Under the pieces are notes generated by a model that was not told the origin of the DNA, searched no databases, and saw only the letters and a program-made list of their open reading frames with translations. DNA of 64,000 nt from UBA10649 sp963793105 (GTDB lineage Bacteria; Actinomycetota; Actinomycetes; S36-B12). This document shows positions 46,202 to 54,759 of the stretch, in pieces (position 1 is the first letter of the stretch; the number at the start of each line of letters is the position of its first letter). The DNA lies in assembly GCA_963793105.1 (NCBI GenBank), contig CAWBZB010000004.1, positions 1-64,000 on the forward strand. The letters are read 5' to 3'. The translations under genes and the position numbers were made by a program.

Positions 46202-47185
46202 ATGGAACTGCGGCCGCTCGGCAGATCGGGCCTGTGGGTCGGCAGACTCGGCCTCGGCACCGGCACGTGGACGCGCGGGACCGACGAGTACGAGGCGCGA
46301 GATCAGCTGGCCGCCTTCCTCGACGCGGGCGGCACGTTGGTCGACACGGCGGACGTCTACGCCGATGGTGACGCGGAGGGCCTGCTCGGGGAGCTCATCG
46401 AGGAGTTCGAGATCCGTGACGAGATCGTGCTGGCGACCAAGGCCGGGTCCGTCAACGGCCCGGATCGCCGGGTCAACACCTCCCGCGTCCATCTCCTGAG
46501 GGCCCTGGAGGGCTCCCTGCGGCGGCTGCGGACCGAGACCATCGACCTGTGGCAGCTGCATGCGTGGGACCCGTGGACCCCGATGGAGGAGACGCTGGCC
46601 GCGGTCGATGACGCGGTGACCAGCGGGAAGGTGCGCTACGCCGGTATCTCCAACTACTCGGGCTGGCAGGTGGCGCGGGCCGCCACCTGGCAGCAGTCCG
46701 TCAGCGGTCGCGCGCCCCTGATCACGGCCCAGATGGAGTACTCGCTCCTCGAGCGGGGCATCGAGCGCGAGATCGTCCCCGCCGCCAAGTCCCTCGGCAT
46801 GGGCGTGCTGCCCTGGTCGCCGCTTGGCCGTGGCGTGCTGACGGGGAAGTACCGGCACAGCATGCCGATCGACTCCCGTGGCGCCCATGCCGAGACCGCC
46901 GGCTGGGTGCAGGCCTACCTCGACGAGCGCGGCCGACGGATCGTCGACGCGCTGGCCACGGCGGCGGAGGGCCTCGGCGCCTCGCCCACCGAGGTCGCAC
47001 TCGCCTGGTTGCGCGACCGGCCGGGGGTCGTGGCTCCGATCCTGGGCGCCCGCACGGCGAACCAGCTGGTCGCCGCCTTGGCGTCGGAGGAGCTGGAGCT
47101 GCCCGAGGAGATCCTCACGGCGCTCGACGATGGCTCGGCGCCCCCGATCGGCTATCCCGAGTCCGGCTGGGCCCAGCGGCGGTAG
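46202..47185 (+). CDS. Aldo/keto reductase
   Basis: A 327-residue NADPH-dependent reductase with the AKR tetrad visible: Asp in LVDTADVYADG, Tyr in the same segment, Lys in VLATKAGS and His in DLWQLHAWDP. The barrel continues with GISNYSGWQVARA, MEYSLLERGIEREI and SPLGRGVLTGKY; the cofactor site is GVVAPILGARTANQL. Carbonyl substrate unknown. It is followed by the small DUF5703 gene ten bases later, probably in one transcript. Frame intact. Confidence 0.95.
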   Translation: MELRPLGRSGLWVGRLGLGTGTWTRGTDEYEARDQLAAFLDAGGTLVDTADVYADGDAEGLLGELIEEFEIRDEIVLATKAGSVNGPDRRVNTSRVHLLRALEGSLRRLRTETIDLWQLHAWDPWTPMEETLAAVDDAVTSGKVRYAGISNYSGWQVARAATWQQSVSGRAPLITAQMEYSLLERGIEREIVPAAKSLGMGVLPWSPLGRGVLTGKYRHSMPIDSRGAHAETAGWVQAYLDERGRRIVDALATAAEGLGASPTEVALAWLRDRPGVVAPILGARTANQLVAALASEELELPEEILTALDDGSAPPIGYPESGWAQRR

Positions 47186-47195
47186 GGGGACCACG

Positions 47196-47393
47196 ATGGA
47201 GCGGCGTGCGGCGACCTGGGAGTACCGGGAGTTCGCGCTTCCCCGGGGGACGTCACGGGAGACCGCGCGCATGATGCTGACGGGTGCGGCCGAGACGGAG
47301 CACTGGGAGATCGATCGCCTGCGGCTGTCCCCCGACGGCCGCAGGCATGTACGGCTACGCCGGCGGGTCTACCGCTTCGTGCGCTCGGCCTGA
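47196..47393 (+). CDS. DUF5703 family small protein
   Basis: A 65-residue basic protein with the DUF5703 pattern: EYREFALPRGTSRETARMML at the front, HWEIDRLRLSPDGRRHVRLR in the middle and an arginine-rich end. The family is actinobacterial and uncharacterised. The ATG at 47196 follows AGGGGGA and is ten bases after the aldo/keto reductase stop. It converges with the M20 peptidase gene. Confidence 0.8.
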   Translation: MERRAATWEYREFALPRGTSRETARMMLTGAAETEHWEIDRLRLSPDGRRHVRLRRRVYRFVRSA

Positions 47394-47412
47394 CCCATCC
47401 GCGGGTCGCGGG

Positions 47413-48756
47413 TCAGCAGACGCGCAGGAACCGGTCGAGGACCCGGACTCCGAACGTGAGCCCCTCGACGGGCACCCGCTCGTCGACGCCGTGGAACAGG
47501 CGCCAGTAGTCGAGGTCGGCCGGCATCCGCAGCGGGCTGAAGCCGTAGCAGTCGATGCCGAGCCGTGCGAAGGCCTTGGCGTCGGTGCCGCCGGAGATCA
47601 TGTACGGCACGGGCCGGGCGCCCGGATCCTCCTGGCGCAGTACCGAGGCCATGAGGTCGACGGTCGCCGTGTCGAAGGGTGCCTCGATCGCGATGTCGTC
47701 GTTCACGTACTCGATCTCGATGGCGTCCCCGACGATCCCGCGGATGGTCTCCTCGAACTCATGCTCGTAGCCGGGCAGCACCCGGCCGTCGATGCTGGCG
47801 ACCGCCTCCCCCGGGATGACGTTGTGCTTGTAGCCGGCCTGCAGCATTGTGGGGTTCGCGGTGTTCTGCAGCGTGGCACCGACGAGGAACCCGAGCGTCC
47901 CGAGCTGGGACAGCACCTGATCGAGCTCCCCGGTCGTGAGGTCGACCTCGAAGGCGGCCGACAGCTCCTCGAGGAACCTGTCGACGGTCTTCGTGCGTCG
48001 CACGGGCCACTGGTGCTGGCCCACCTTCGTCACGGCGTCGCAGAGCGCCGTCACCGCATTGTCGGTGTGGATCATGGACCCATGGCCGGCCCGGTCCCGC
48101 GCGCGCAACCGGATCCAGCGGATCCCCTTCTCCGCGGTCTGGATCGGATACAGGCGCAGGTCGTCGCGCACGGTGATGGAGAACCCGCCGACCTCACCGA
48201 CGGCCTCCGTGACGCCGCGGAAGATGTCGGGGCGGTTCTCGACGAGCCAGTGGCCGCCATGGACGCTGCCGGCCTCCTCGTCGGGCAGGAAGAGCACGAT
48301 GACGTCGCGGCGCGGCGAGACGCCGTTGCGCGCCCAGCCGCGTACGACCGCGAGGATCATCGCGTCCATGTTCTTCATGTCGACGGCACCGCGACCCCAG
48401 ATGAAGCCGCCGTCCAGTTCCGCTGCGAAGGGCGGGTGCGACCAGTCCTCGGCCATCGCGGGAACGACGTCGAGGTGCCCATGGAGCAGCAGCGCAGGGG
48501 CGTCGGGGTCACTGCCCGGGATGCGGACGACGACCGCCCGCCTGCTGTCGCTCGTCGTCACGATGATCTCCGGCTCCAGCCCTACCTCGCGCAGCCGCAT
48601 GGCGCAGTACTCGGCTGCCTCGGCTTCCCCGACCGTCTCCGGGGAGTCGCCCCAGTTGCTTGAGTCGATCCGGATGAGGTCTTGCGTGAGCTGAACGACC
48701 TCGGCCTCGACGTCCGGCAGGGGCGGTAGTCCTGTCGCTGCTGAATCGGGACCCAT
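47413..48756 (-). CDS. M20/M25/M40 metallopeptidase (DapE/ArgE-like)
   Basis: A 447-residue dinuclear zinc hydrolase. Metal ligands: His and Asp in LLHGHLDVVPA, bridging Asp in WGRGAVDMKNMDA, Glu pair in LPDEEAGSVHGG, and the C-terminal His in WRLFHGVDERV. The dimerisation/lid domain lies at about residues 190-330. The M. tuberculosis gene at the same place is called dapE2, but succinyl-diaminopimelate activity is not shown and other N-acyl amino acid or dipeptide substrates are equally possible. Start ATG 48756; frame intact. Confidence 0.92.
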   Translation of the reverse strand: MGPDSAATGLPPLPDVEAEVVQLTQDLIRIDSSNWGDSPETVGEAEAAEYCAMRLREVGLEPEIIVTTSDSRRAVVVRIPGSDPDAPALLLHGHLDVVPAMAEDWSHPPFAAELDGGFIWGRGAVDMKNMDAMILAVVRGWARNGVSPRRDVIVLFLPDEEAGSVHGGHWLVENRPDIFRGVTEAVGEVGGFSITVRDDLRLYPIQTAEKGIRWIRLRARDRAGHGSMIHTDNAVTALCDAVTKVGQHQWPVRRTKTVDRFLEELSAAFEVDLTTGELDQVLSQLGTLGFLVGATLQNTANPTMLQAGYKHNVIPGEAVASIDGRVLPGYEHEFEETIRGIVGDAIEIEYVNDDIAIEAPFDTATVDLMASVLRQEDPGARPVPYMISGGTDAKAFARLGIDCYGFSPLRMPADLDYWRLFHGVDERVPVEGLTFGVRVLDRFLRVC

Positions 48757-48770
48757 GTGGTCATCCTGCC

Positions 48771-48800
48771 TTCAATCGTACCCCCACGCATGGGTATGCT
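48771..48800 (+). promoter_or_regulatory. Promoter of tRNA-Leu
   Basis: TTCAAT (48771) and TATGCT (48795-48800) are separated by 18 bases, and the predicted start lies about six bases before the tRNA. Confidence 0.4.
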
Positions 48801-48812
48801 GTCCGAGCACTT

Positions 48813-48898
48813 GTCCGGGTGGCGGAATTGGCAGACGCGCTAGCTTGAGGTGCTAGTTCCCTTTACGGGGAATGGGGGTTCAAGTCCCCCCTCGGACA
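48813..48898 (+). tRNA. tRNA-Leu (anticodon GAG)
   Basis: An 86-base class II tRNA. The acceptor stem pairs GTCCGGG with CTCGGAC, with A as discriminator; the anticodon stem CTAGC/GCTAG encloses the loop TTGAGGT, giving anticodon GAG, which reads CTC and CTT. A long variable arm (TTCCC...GGGAA) and T-arm GGGGG-TTCAAGT-CCCCC are present. CCA is not encoded. CTC is a frequent leucine codon in this window. Confidence 0.95.
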
Positions 48899-48900
48899 CG

Positions 48901-48930
48901 AAATCCCCTCACGAGAGTGGGGGGATTTTC
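48901..48930 (+). terminator. Rho-independent terminator after tRNA-Leu
   Basis: AAATCCCC and GGGGGATTTT form an inverted repeat with an inner CAC-GAGA-GTG hairpin, starting three bases after the tRNA and ending in TTTT. Confidence 0.75.
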
Positions 48931-49128
48931 GCTGTCATCCACCGCGGCAACCTCGGGGGCTTTCGTGTGAGGCACGGCTCGGAAGAGCGTGGACCCGTCC
49001 GGCAGATACTCGAGTTCGAAGCAGGTCGACGTGTCTCCGTGTCGGCCGAGTCGCACTGGGTGTCGCGGCAAGCCTGACCTTCGGGGAGGGTGACACCGCC
49101 CCGGCATTCCAGAGCACGCGAGGGGGCG
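48931..49128. other. Intergenic stretch after the tRNA, possible gene scrap
   Basis: No convincing gene. On the minus strand a short frame (about 49044-48950) reads TSTCFELEYLPDGSTLFRAV, faintly like the small DUF397 family, but it has no good start and runs into the terminator. I treat it as unassigned. Confidence 0.3.
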
Positions 49129-50769
49129 TTACGTTCCGGCGGTCACCGCCAGGTGCCGGTGGACGTAGGCGATCGCCATGCCGCCCTCCCCCACAGCCGC
49201 GGCAACCCGCTTGACCGATCCCGCCCTGACGTCGCCCACGGCGAAGACTCCCTCGACACTCGTCTCGAGCGCGAAGGGTGACCGGGAGGCGCTCCACCTG
49301 CCGCCGACCTGTGCGTCCGCACCGGTGAGGATGAATCCATGATCGTCCCGCTCGACCTCCCGGGGCAGCCAGTCGGTCACGGCATCGGCACCGATCAGGA
49401 CGAAGAGCGTCGGCGTCTGGTGCCTGACGGTCGATTCCGTCCGGTGGTCGATCACGTCGATCGCCTCCAGGTGCTCGTCTCCATGCGCGCCCACCACCTC
49501 CGACCTGGTTTCGACTCGGATGTTCCCGCGCGAGGCGATCTGGTCGATGAGGTACTGCGACATGCTCGACGTGAGTGACTCCGCCCGAACGACCAGCGTG
49601 ACCGACTTCGCGTGCCGCGAGAAGAAGAGTGCGGCCTGGCCCGCGGAGTTGCCCGCCCCGATCAGGAACACGTCCTGCCCCTGCGTCAGTCCCGCATCGC
49701 TGCGCGCGGCGCCGTAGTAGACGCCCGAGCCCATCAACCGATCGACCGAACCCGTGCCCAGGCGTCGCCACTCGACGCCAGCCGCCACGATCACCGACTT
49801 CGCCCGCAGGACCGTGCCCCCATCCAGGCCCACATTCAGGGTGCTCGGATCGAGGCGCACGACGTCGCGGGTCACGACCACTTCGGCACCCAGTCGCTTC
49901 GCCTGCTTCAGCGCACTGCTGGCCAGGTCGTCACCTGACACGCCAACCGGGAACCCGAGGTAGTTCTCGATCCGCGTGGATGTTGCCGCCTGACCGCCGG
50001 GCGCGAACCTCTCCACGATCACCGTCCGCAGCCCCTCCGAGGCCGCATTGACGGCGGCCGCGAGTCCGGCGGGACCGCCACCCACGATCACCACGTCGTA
50101 CGACGGCCACTCCGGAGCCACGGAGAGGCCAGCCAGCCGGGCCAGCTCCCTGCTGGTCGGCGCGACCAGGCGGGTGCCGTTCGACGCCTCGACGACGGCG
50201 GAGCCGCCTGCTGGCAGCTCGTTCCCGTCGGTTGTCGCGGCAGGAGCCACAGACTCGAACAGGATGCGGTTGCGATGCAGGAACGACTCGATGGCGTGAA
50301 CGCTGGGATCCTGCGGCGAACCGAAGATCCGGATCGCCGGTTGGAGCGGCCGCAGGGCGGCCTCACGGAGCATCTCCATGCGCTCGAGCGCCGCTGCCGC
50401 GACGGTCGCGGACACCTGCGGCGCCATGGCCGCAAGGGTGTAGAACACCGTGACATTGAGCTTGAGCAGACGCGACGGCTCGACCGCGCGGACGCTCGCG
50501 GGCAGCGGCGTGCTGAACGTCATGGGGACCTCGCCGGCCAGTTCGCCAGGCAGGCGCACGGCAATGACCGTCTCGACTCCGTGCACGACCTTGGTCAGTT
50601 CTGTCCGACCCTCGACGATGACGAACAGCGCCCGTTCCTCACCCTCGTGGCCCGCATACTCGCCAGGGACCAGGCGCACATCCTCGACCGATCTCGACAG
50701 GTAGGCGAGGACATCAGCCCCGAGACCGTGGAACAGCGGAAGTTCGTTGAGCTCTGCGGCGCTGATCAC
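49129..50769 (-). CDS. cNMP-domain / thioredoxin-reductase-like flavoprotein
   Basis: A 546-residue three-part protein. Residues about 1-125: cyclic-nucleotide-binding-like domain (LPLFHGLGADVLAYLSRSVE, LFVIVEGRTELTKVV). About 145-215: a thioredoxin/GST-like fold (IRIFGSPQDPSVHAIESFLH). About 220-546: FAD/NAD(P) domain (VVIVGGGPAGLAAAVNAASEG, GGQAATSTRIENYLGFP, LIGADAVTDWL, GVFAVGDVRAG). The second nucleotide fold is FLIGAGNSAGQAALFFSRHA. Where thioredoxin reductase has its CxxC this protein reads YYGAARSDAG, so it cannot do the usual dithiol chemistry. GTG start after AGGAGGGC. A related cNMP domain begins the histidine kinase at 57520. Confidence 0.9.
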   Translation of the reverse strand: MISAAELNELPLFHGLGADVLAYLSRSVEDVRLVPGEYAGHEGEERALFVIVEGRTELTKVVHGVETVIAVRLPGELAGEVPMTFSTPLPASVRAVEPSRLLKLNVTVFYTLAAMAPQVSATVAAAALERMEMLREAALRPLQPAIRIFGSPQDPSVHAIESFLHRNRILFESVAPAATTDGNELPAGGSAVVEASNGTRLVAPTSRELARLAGLSVAPEWPSYDVVIVGGGPAGLAAAVNAASEGLRTVIVERFAPGGQAATSTRIENYLGFPVGVSGDDLASSALKQAKRLGAEVVVTRDVVRLDPSTLNVGLDGGTVLRAKSVIVAAGVEWRRLGTGSVDRLMGSGVYYGAARSDAGLTQGQDVFLIGAGNSAGQAALFFSRHAKSVTLVVRAESLTSSMSQYLIDQIASRGNIRVETRSEVVGAHGDEHLEAIDVIDHRTESTVRHQTPTLFVLIGADAVTDWLPREVERDDHGFILTGADAQVGGRWSASRSPFALETSVEGVFAVGDVRAGSVKRVAAAVGEGGMAIAYVHRHLAVTAGT

Positions 50770-50876
50770 GGCTGCCCTCCTGGGCGTGGGCGACGCATGA
50801 TGCTACTGCAGAGGGACGGAGACGTTGCCGGGTTCCGGGCGGACGCGCATCCGTGTGACGCGCACCGAAAACACCA

Positions 50877-50905
50877 TGGACCCGCGTGGGCGCCATTGCT
50901 AGCCT
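50877..50905 (+). promoter_or_regulatory. Promoter of the cupin gene
   Basis: TGGACC (50877) and TAGCCT (50900-50905) spaced by 17 bases, about 32 bases before the ATG at 50938. Confidence 0.45.
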
Positions 50906-50937
50906 CAGGGACTTGTCGAGCGGATTGGAGCCAGGTC

Positions 50938-51321
50938 ATGACGGAGGACGTGGAGAGCAAGTCAGCGGCGGAGTTGACACTCGCGCAGGGAACTCCCGGC
51001 CTGGTGAGGCGGACCGCCTTCGAGGGAGAGGGCCACTGGTTCGGCCATGTCGAGGCCGAGGCGAACACCATGTCTGGCTGGCATCATCATGGCAGGAACA
51101 CCACCGTGGGATATGGCCTCAAAGGCCGGGTGCGGGTCGAGTACGGTCCCGGCGGCTCGTTGAGCACCGAGATCGGTGAGGGCGAGTTCTTCACGATCCC
51201 CGCGGGAGTCATCCATCGCGAGGGGAACGCCTCCGACGCCGCGGCCGAGGTGGTCCTTGCCCGATTCGGCGAAGGCCCGCCAGTCTTCCCCGCAGACGGA
51301 CCCGAACCAGCAACGGGCTGA
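50938..51321 (+). CDS. Single-domain cupin protein
   Basis: A 127-residue cupin. Metal-binding motif 1 is GWHHHGRNTTVGYGLKGRVRV and motif 2 is EGEFFTIPAGVIHREG, with the expected His residues. Such small cupins may be enzymes or sensors; nothing here decides. It stands divergent from the cNMP-domain flavoprotein gene, with its own promoter, so the two may share control. ATG at 50938 after GGAG. Confidence 0.87.
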   Translation: MTEDVESKSAAELTLAQGTPGLVRRTAFEGEGHWFGHVEAEANTMSGWHHHGRNTTVGYGLKGRVRVEYGPGGSLSTEIGEGEFFTIPAGVIHREGNASDAAAEVVLARFGEGPPVFPADGPEPATG

Positions 51322-51405
51322 CGCGCTCCCCTCCACCATCGTCACCCAGCGCGATCTTGCCTGCACCCATGCTTCCGTGATTGATTCGCTCGCGGATCAG
51401 ACCCA

Positions 51406-52191
51406 TCAGAGTTCCGTTCGCTTCCACCTCCAGAACGCCACGACGACGAACGCTGCGCACGCGACCGCTGTGACGACGACGGCTCCCGGCGCCGCGACCG
51501 GCTCACCGATGATGATCGCCCCCGTCACGGAGGTGTCGGCTTCCCCGGTGGGTACGACGAGGGCCCAGGGCATCAGCGCTGCCAGACCGGGGATGCCGAC
51601 GAACAGTTGCTGTCCGAAGGCGAACGCCAGCGGTATGGCGATGACCGGTGCAACGGAGTCGAAGAGGGTGCCCAGCATCAGGGTGAGTGTCAGGTAGAAC
51701 ATCAGGTTCAGCGCAGCGACCAGCGAGCCCAGCACGAACCCCGGCAAGGACACGGCGATGCCCGCCAGCGTCGTCTGCAGCAGGAGGAACGCGGAGGGGA
51801 TCAGGATCATCGTGGCGGTGACGCCCACCGCGTTCGGCACGAGCTTGGCCAGCATGAACGCTTCCCGCGACGCGGGCTTGGACAGGACCCACGCTGCGGT
51901 GCCGTTGCGCTTCTCGCCGACGATCGCCTCCATCATGAGGATGGTCACTGCGATCGCCGCGAACATGGTCATGACCCCGAAGAGGGTGAAGACGCTCACG
52001 CCTTCCGGTGCATCCCCCCACACCGCAACCGCCACGGACCCGTTGATGACGATGGTCCACAGAAGGGCCTGGGTCCACCACTCCTTGGTCCTCCACCAGG
52101 CGCCGAACCCGGCGCTCATCAGCGGCGAGAGCCCTGCGCGCCACCCATGCTGCTGAAGCGGCTGCAGCCCCAGCACCGCGCGCTCACTCAT
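51406..52191 (-). CDS. ABC-2 type transporter permease
   Basis: A 261-residue membrane subunit with six hydrophobic segments, including VVVTAVACAAFVVVAFW at the end, and the ABC-2 motif GEKRNGTAAWVLSKPASREAF on a cytoplasmic loop. It partners the ATPase encoded upstream, whose stop it overlaps by eight bases. Exported substrate unknown. Confidence 0.88.
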   Translation of the reverse strand: MSERAVLGLQPLQQHGWRAGLSPLMSAGFGAWWRTKEWWTQALLWTIVINGSVAVAVWGDAPEGVSVFTLFGVMTMFAAIAVTILMMEAIVGEKRNGTAAWVLSKPASREAFMLAKLVPNAVGVTATMILIPSAFLLLQTTLAGIAVSLPGFVLGSLVAALNLMFYLTLTLMLGTLFDSVAPVIAIPLAFAFGQQLFVGIPGLAALMPWALVVPTGEADTSVTGAIIIGEPVAAPGAVVVTAVACAAFVVVAFWRWKRTEL

Positions 52192-53146
52192 CGGCTGGTC
52201 CGTCCTGCACGAGGTCGACGAAGACGTCCTCGAGATTCGGGGCGGGCTTCGCGAACTCCCTGACGATGAGGGATTCGTCGGCCAGGAGGACCCGCTGGAG
52301 TCGTGCTGCAGCGGCATCGGGATCGGTGACCGATATCTGCAGCCGGGCGGTGGCCCCCCCACCGTCAACCGACACCCGGTCCACCCACTCCTGCTCGAGC
52401 AGCGCGGTCCGCGCGCCTTCAACGTCGCCCTCGATCACGACGGTGAAGACCGAGTCTGATCCGACGGCGAGGACTTCCTCGAGCGGTCCCTGCCGGATGA
52501 TCCGACCGTCCTTGAGAATGCAGACGACATCGCTCACGCGCTGGACGTCGTCGAGGATGTGCGTCGAGTAGAACACCGTCGACGTGGACCGGAACTGTTC
52601 GAGGATCTCCAGCACGTCACGGCGCCCCAGCGGGTCGAGTGCCGCCGCCGGCTCGTCCAGCATCAGCAGGTCAGGTTCGTGGATCTGCGCCTGGGCAATC
52701 CCCAGCCGTTGCACCTCTCCGCCCGACAGGGTTCTGATGGGGCGATCCGCCTTGTTCTCCAAACCAACCAGGATCAGCATCTCGTTGATCCGCTTCTCGA
52801 GCCGGTCCTGAGGCCCGGAGAAGAAGAAGCCGGCAGCAAAACGCAGCGTCTCACGCGCGCTCATGCGGGGGTAGAAGCGCGGCTCCTGCGGCAGATAGCC
52901 GATGCGGCGTCGGAGCTCGGGGCTGTCCCTCACGATGTCCAAGCCGAAGATGGTCCCCGTTCCCGACGTCGGGCGGATGAGGCCGAGCAGCATCTTCATC
53001 GTGGTCGTCTTGCCGGCGCCGTTGGGGCCGATGAATCCGTACACCGAGTGACGGGATACCTCAAGATCGATCGAGTCGACCGCGTTGACGCCGTCGTACG
53101 TCTTGGACAAGCCCGTCGTCTGCACGACCAGATCGGCAGCTGCCAC
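52184..53146 (-). CDS. ABC transporter ATP-binding protein
   Basis: A 320-residue ATPase: Walker A FIGPNGAGKTTTMKMLLGL, Q-loop YLPQEPRFYPRMSA, signature LSGGEVQRLGIAQ, Walker B LLMLDEPAAALDP and H-loop FYSTHILDDVQRV, followed by a C-terminal regulatory region ending in FAKPAPNLEDVFVDLV. I use GTG 53146, which has GGAGGA nine bases upstream, over GTG 53164. With the permease it forms a two-gene exporter. Confidence 0.93.
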   Translation of the reverse strand: MAAADLVVQTTGLSKTYDGVNAVDSIDLEVSRHSVYGFIGPNGAGKTTTMKMLLGLIRPTSGTGTIFGLDIVRDSPELRRRIGYLPQEPRFYPRMSARETLRFAAGFFFSGPQDRLEKRINEMLILVGLENKADRPIRTLSGGEVQRLGIAQAQIHEPDLLMLDEPAAALDPLGRRDVLEILEQFRSTSTVFYSTHILDDVQRVSDVVCILKDGRIIRQGPLEEVLAVGSDSVFTVVIEGDVEGARTALLEQEWVDRVSVDGGGATARLQISVTDPDAAAARLQRVLLADESLIVREFAKPAPNLEDVFVDLVQDGPADE

Positions 53147-53251
53147 CGAGCACACTCCTCCCACGCTGGTTCGAGCACGCTAACAGCGGGCGAGCGTCGA
53201 CGGCTCGCCGAAGGTCGCCAGAACGAATCCCTGTCAGACCGAGGCGCGCGG

Positions 53252-53458
53252 CTACTCCGCCTCGTACTTGAACGACAGTTGGAGCTTCGTCCGGTAGGTG
53301 AGCTCGCCGGAATCGGCGACAACGACATCCTGCTTGACGACCTCCGCCACCCGCAGATCCCGAACGGATCCGGCAGCTGTCGCGATCGCCTCAGCGGCGG
53401 CGTCCTCCCATGATGTAGGGCTGGTCCCGATGACGTCGATCACCCGGTACACGCTCAT
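53252..53458 (-). CDS. Dodecin family flavin-binding protein
   Basis: A 68-residue dodecin: VYRVIDVIGTSPTSWEDAA at the front and VVKQDVVVADSGELTYRTKLQLSFKYE at the end. Dodecins assemble as hollow dodecamers that store riboflavin, FMN or CoA. AGGAGG lies seven bases upstream of the ATG. Its closeness to a flavoprotein gene may be coincidence. Confidence 0.93.
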   Translation of the reverse strand: MSVYRVIDVIGTSPTSWEDAAAEAIATAAGSVRDLRVAEVVKQDVVVADSGELTYRTKLQLSFKYEAE

Positions 53459-53551
53459 GAGTCCTCCTCTGGTGCGTCCGATGACTCCATCCTGCTCCTG
53501 TCCGGCCCGCATGGCCAGCGTGCGCGAGGCCGTGCTCAGTCGGAGCCGGCT

Positions 53552-54715
53552 TCAGGCTGCCGTCGTCACCGCTTCAGGATCCGTGCCCCAGGACGGGTAG
53601 TCAGCCAGCTGCGCCCGCACGTGGTCCAGCCTTCCGAGCAGGGCGATCGACTCCAGCACGCCCCCGACTCCCCCGTGCTCCGCGGCAACTGCGTCAGCCG
53701 TTCTCCGCAACGCCGATTGGAGATCGCCGTCGCGCTCGTGCGCGGCAGCGCGGTCCGTGCCGGCGAGCGGCCGTCCCTGCCCGCCGAGGACCACCTCCAT
53801 CAGGCGGACCTCGTCCTCCACGAGCGCCTCCAACTCCGTGCCAGTGAGGATCGCGGGAGCACCCGCGCGATCGTAGAGCCGGTTGGCGGCTCCTGCGATG
53901 CCGCGCACCTGGATGGCGATGCCACTGAGCCGTCGAAGCTGGGCCGCTCTCAGTGCGGTCTCATCGCCCACGCCGCCGGCGCGCATGTTCAGGTGGCTGC
54001 TCTCGACGAGCCGTACGAGTTGGGTGCGGGCCTCATCGGCCAGGTTCCGCAGGCCTCGGCTCGCGACGACGTAGTCGTGAAGTGCTTCCTCCGCGAGGGG
54101 CGCCGCCAGCGACCCCGACTCGCGGCCCACGTCGCGCAGGGTCTCGAGGATGGCATCGCGGTACGCCTCGATCGCGGAGTCGAAGGCCTGAGGCCGCGGC
54201 TTGGGTGGGAACACCAGAACGGCGGCGATTCCGACCAGCCCCCCGATGACGACATCGATCACGCGCCACATATCGGCAGCCAGGCTGCCGGCTCCGATCG
54301 CCAGGACGAACACGACGGCGATGGGGATCTGCAACTGACCGCCGACCGACCATGGCAGGGCGCGGGCGACGAGCAGCGCTGCCAGGATCCCGATGAGGAA
54401 GGACCACCAGGTCAGTCCGACGGCGTTCACCCACAGCGAGGCCGCCAGGACCCCCAGGCCGGTGCCCAGGATGCGCTGGACCGAGACGCCCAGGGTGCTC
54501 CAGGGCGAGGACTGAATGACGATCAGCGTCGTGATCGGCGCGAAGATGCCCAGGGTGCTCTGCGACACCGCGACGGCCAGCCCCCAGGATGCGGTCACGG
54601 CAACGGCGACGCGGATGATCATGCGCACCGAGCCGATGCCGGCGGGCCGCTGGCGCATCACGTCCGCGAGGCCGAAGTCCGGGAGCAGGTCGTCGGCGTC
54701 CTGCATCCGATCCAT
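53552..54715 (-). CDS. FUSC family membrane protein
   Basis: A 387-residue protein with an N-terminal block of about six transmembrane helices (residues about 30-170, e.g. VAVAVTASWGLAVAVSQSTL, IPIAVVFVLAIGAGSL) and a helical cytoplasmic C-terminal half, as in aromatic-acid-exporter/FUSC proteins. Substrate unknown. ATG at 54715 is six bases after TAGCCT. Confidence 0.87.
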   Translation of the reverse strand: MDRMQDADDLLPDFGLADVMRQRPAGIGSVRMIIRVAVAVTASWGLAVAVSQSTLGIFAPITTLIVIQSSPWSTLGVSVQRILGTGLGVLAASLWVNAVGLTWWSFLIGILAALLVARALPWSVGGQLQIPIAVVFVLAIGAGSLAADMWRVIDVVIGGLVGIAAVLVFPPKPRPQAFDSAIEAYRDAILETLRDVGRESGSLAAPLAEEALHDYVVASRGLRNLADEARTQLVRLVESSHLNMRAGGVGDETALRAAQLRRLSGIAIQVRGIAGAANRLYDRAGAPAILTGTELEALVEDEVRLMEVVLGGQGRPLAGTDRAAAHERDGDLQSALRRTADAVAAEHGGVGGVLESIALLGRLDHVRAQLADYPSWGTDPEAVTTAA

Positions 54716-54721
54716 GACCCG

Positions 54722-54727
54722 AGGCTA
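54722..54727 (-). promoter_or_regulatory. -10 hexamer of a leaderless FUSC promoter
   Basis: Minus-strand TAGCCT, six bases, then ATG at 54715; divergent from the GH3 gene. Confidence 0.5.
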
Positions 54728-54745
54728 TCGCCGGGGGAAGGGGAC

Positions 54746-54751
54746 TACCCT
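54746..54751 (+). promoter_or_regulatory. -10 hexamer of the GH3 promoter
   Basis: TACCCT ends eight bases before the ATG at 54760, a near-leaderless spacing. Confidence 0.4.
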
Positions 54752-54759
54752 CGTGTCAC

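Noticed and set aside
48880..49107. Minus-strand small frame with DUF397-like sequence
   Set aside because: No ribosome-binding sequence or credible start, it runs through the tRNA terminator, and the similarity is too short to trust.
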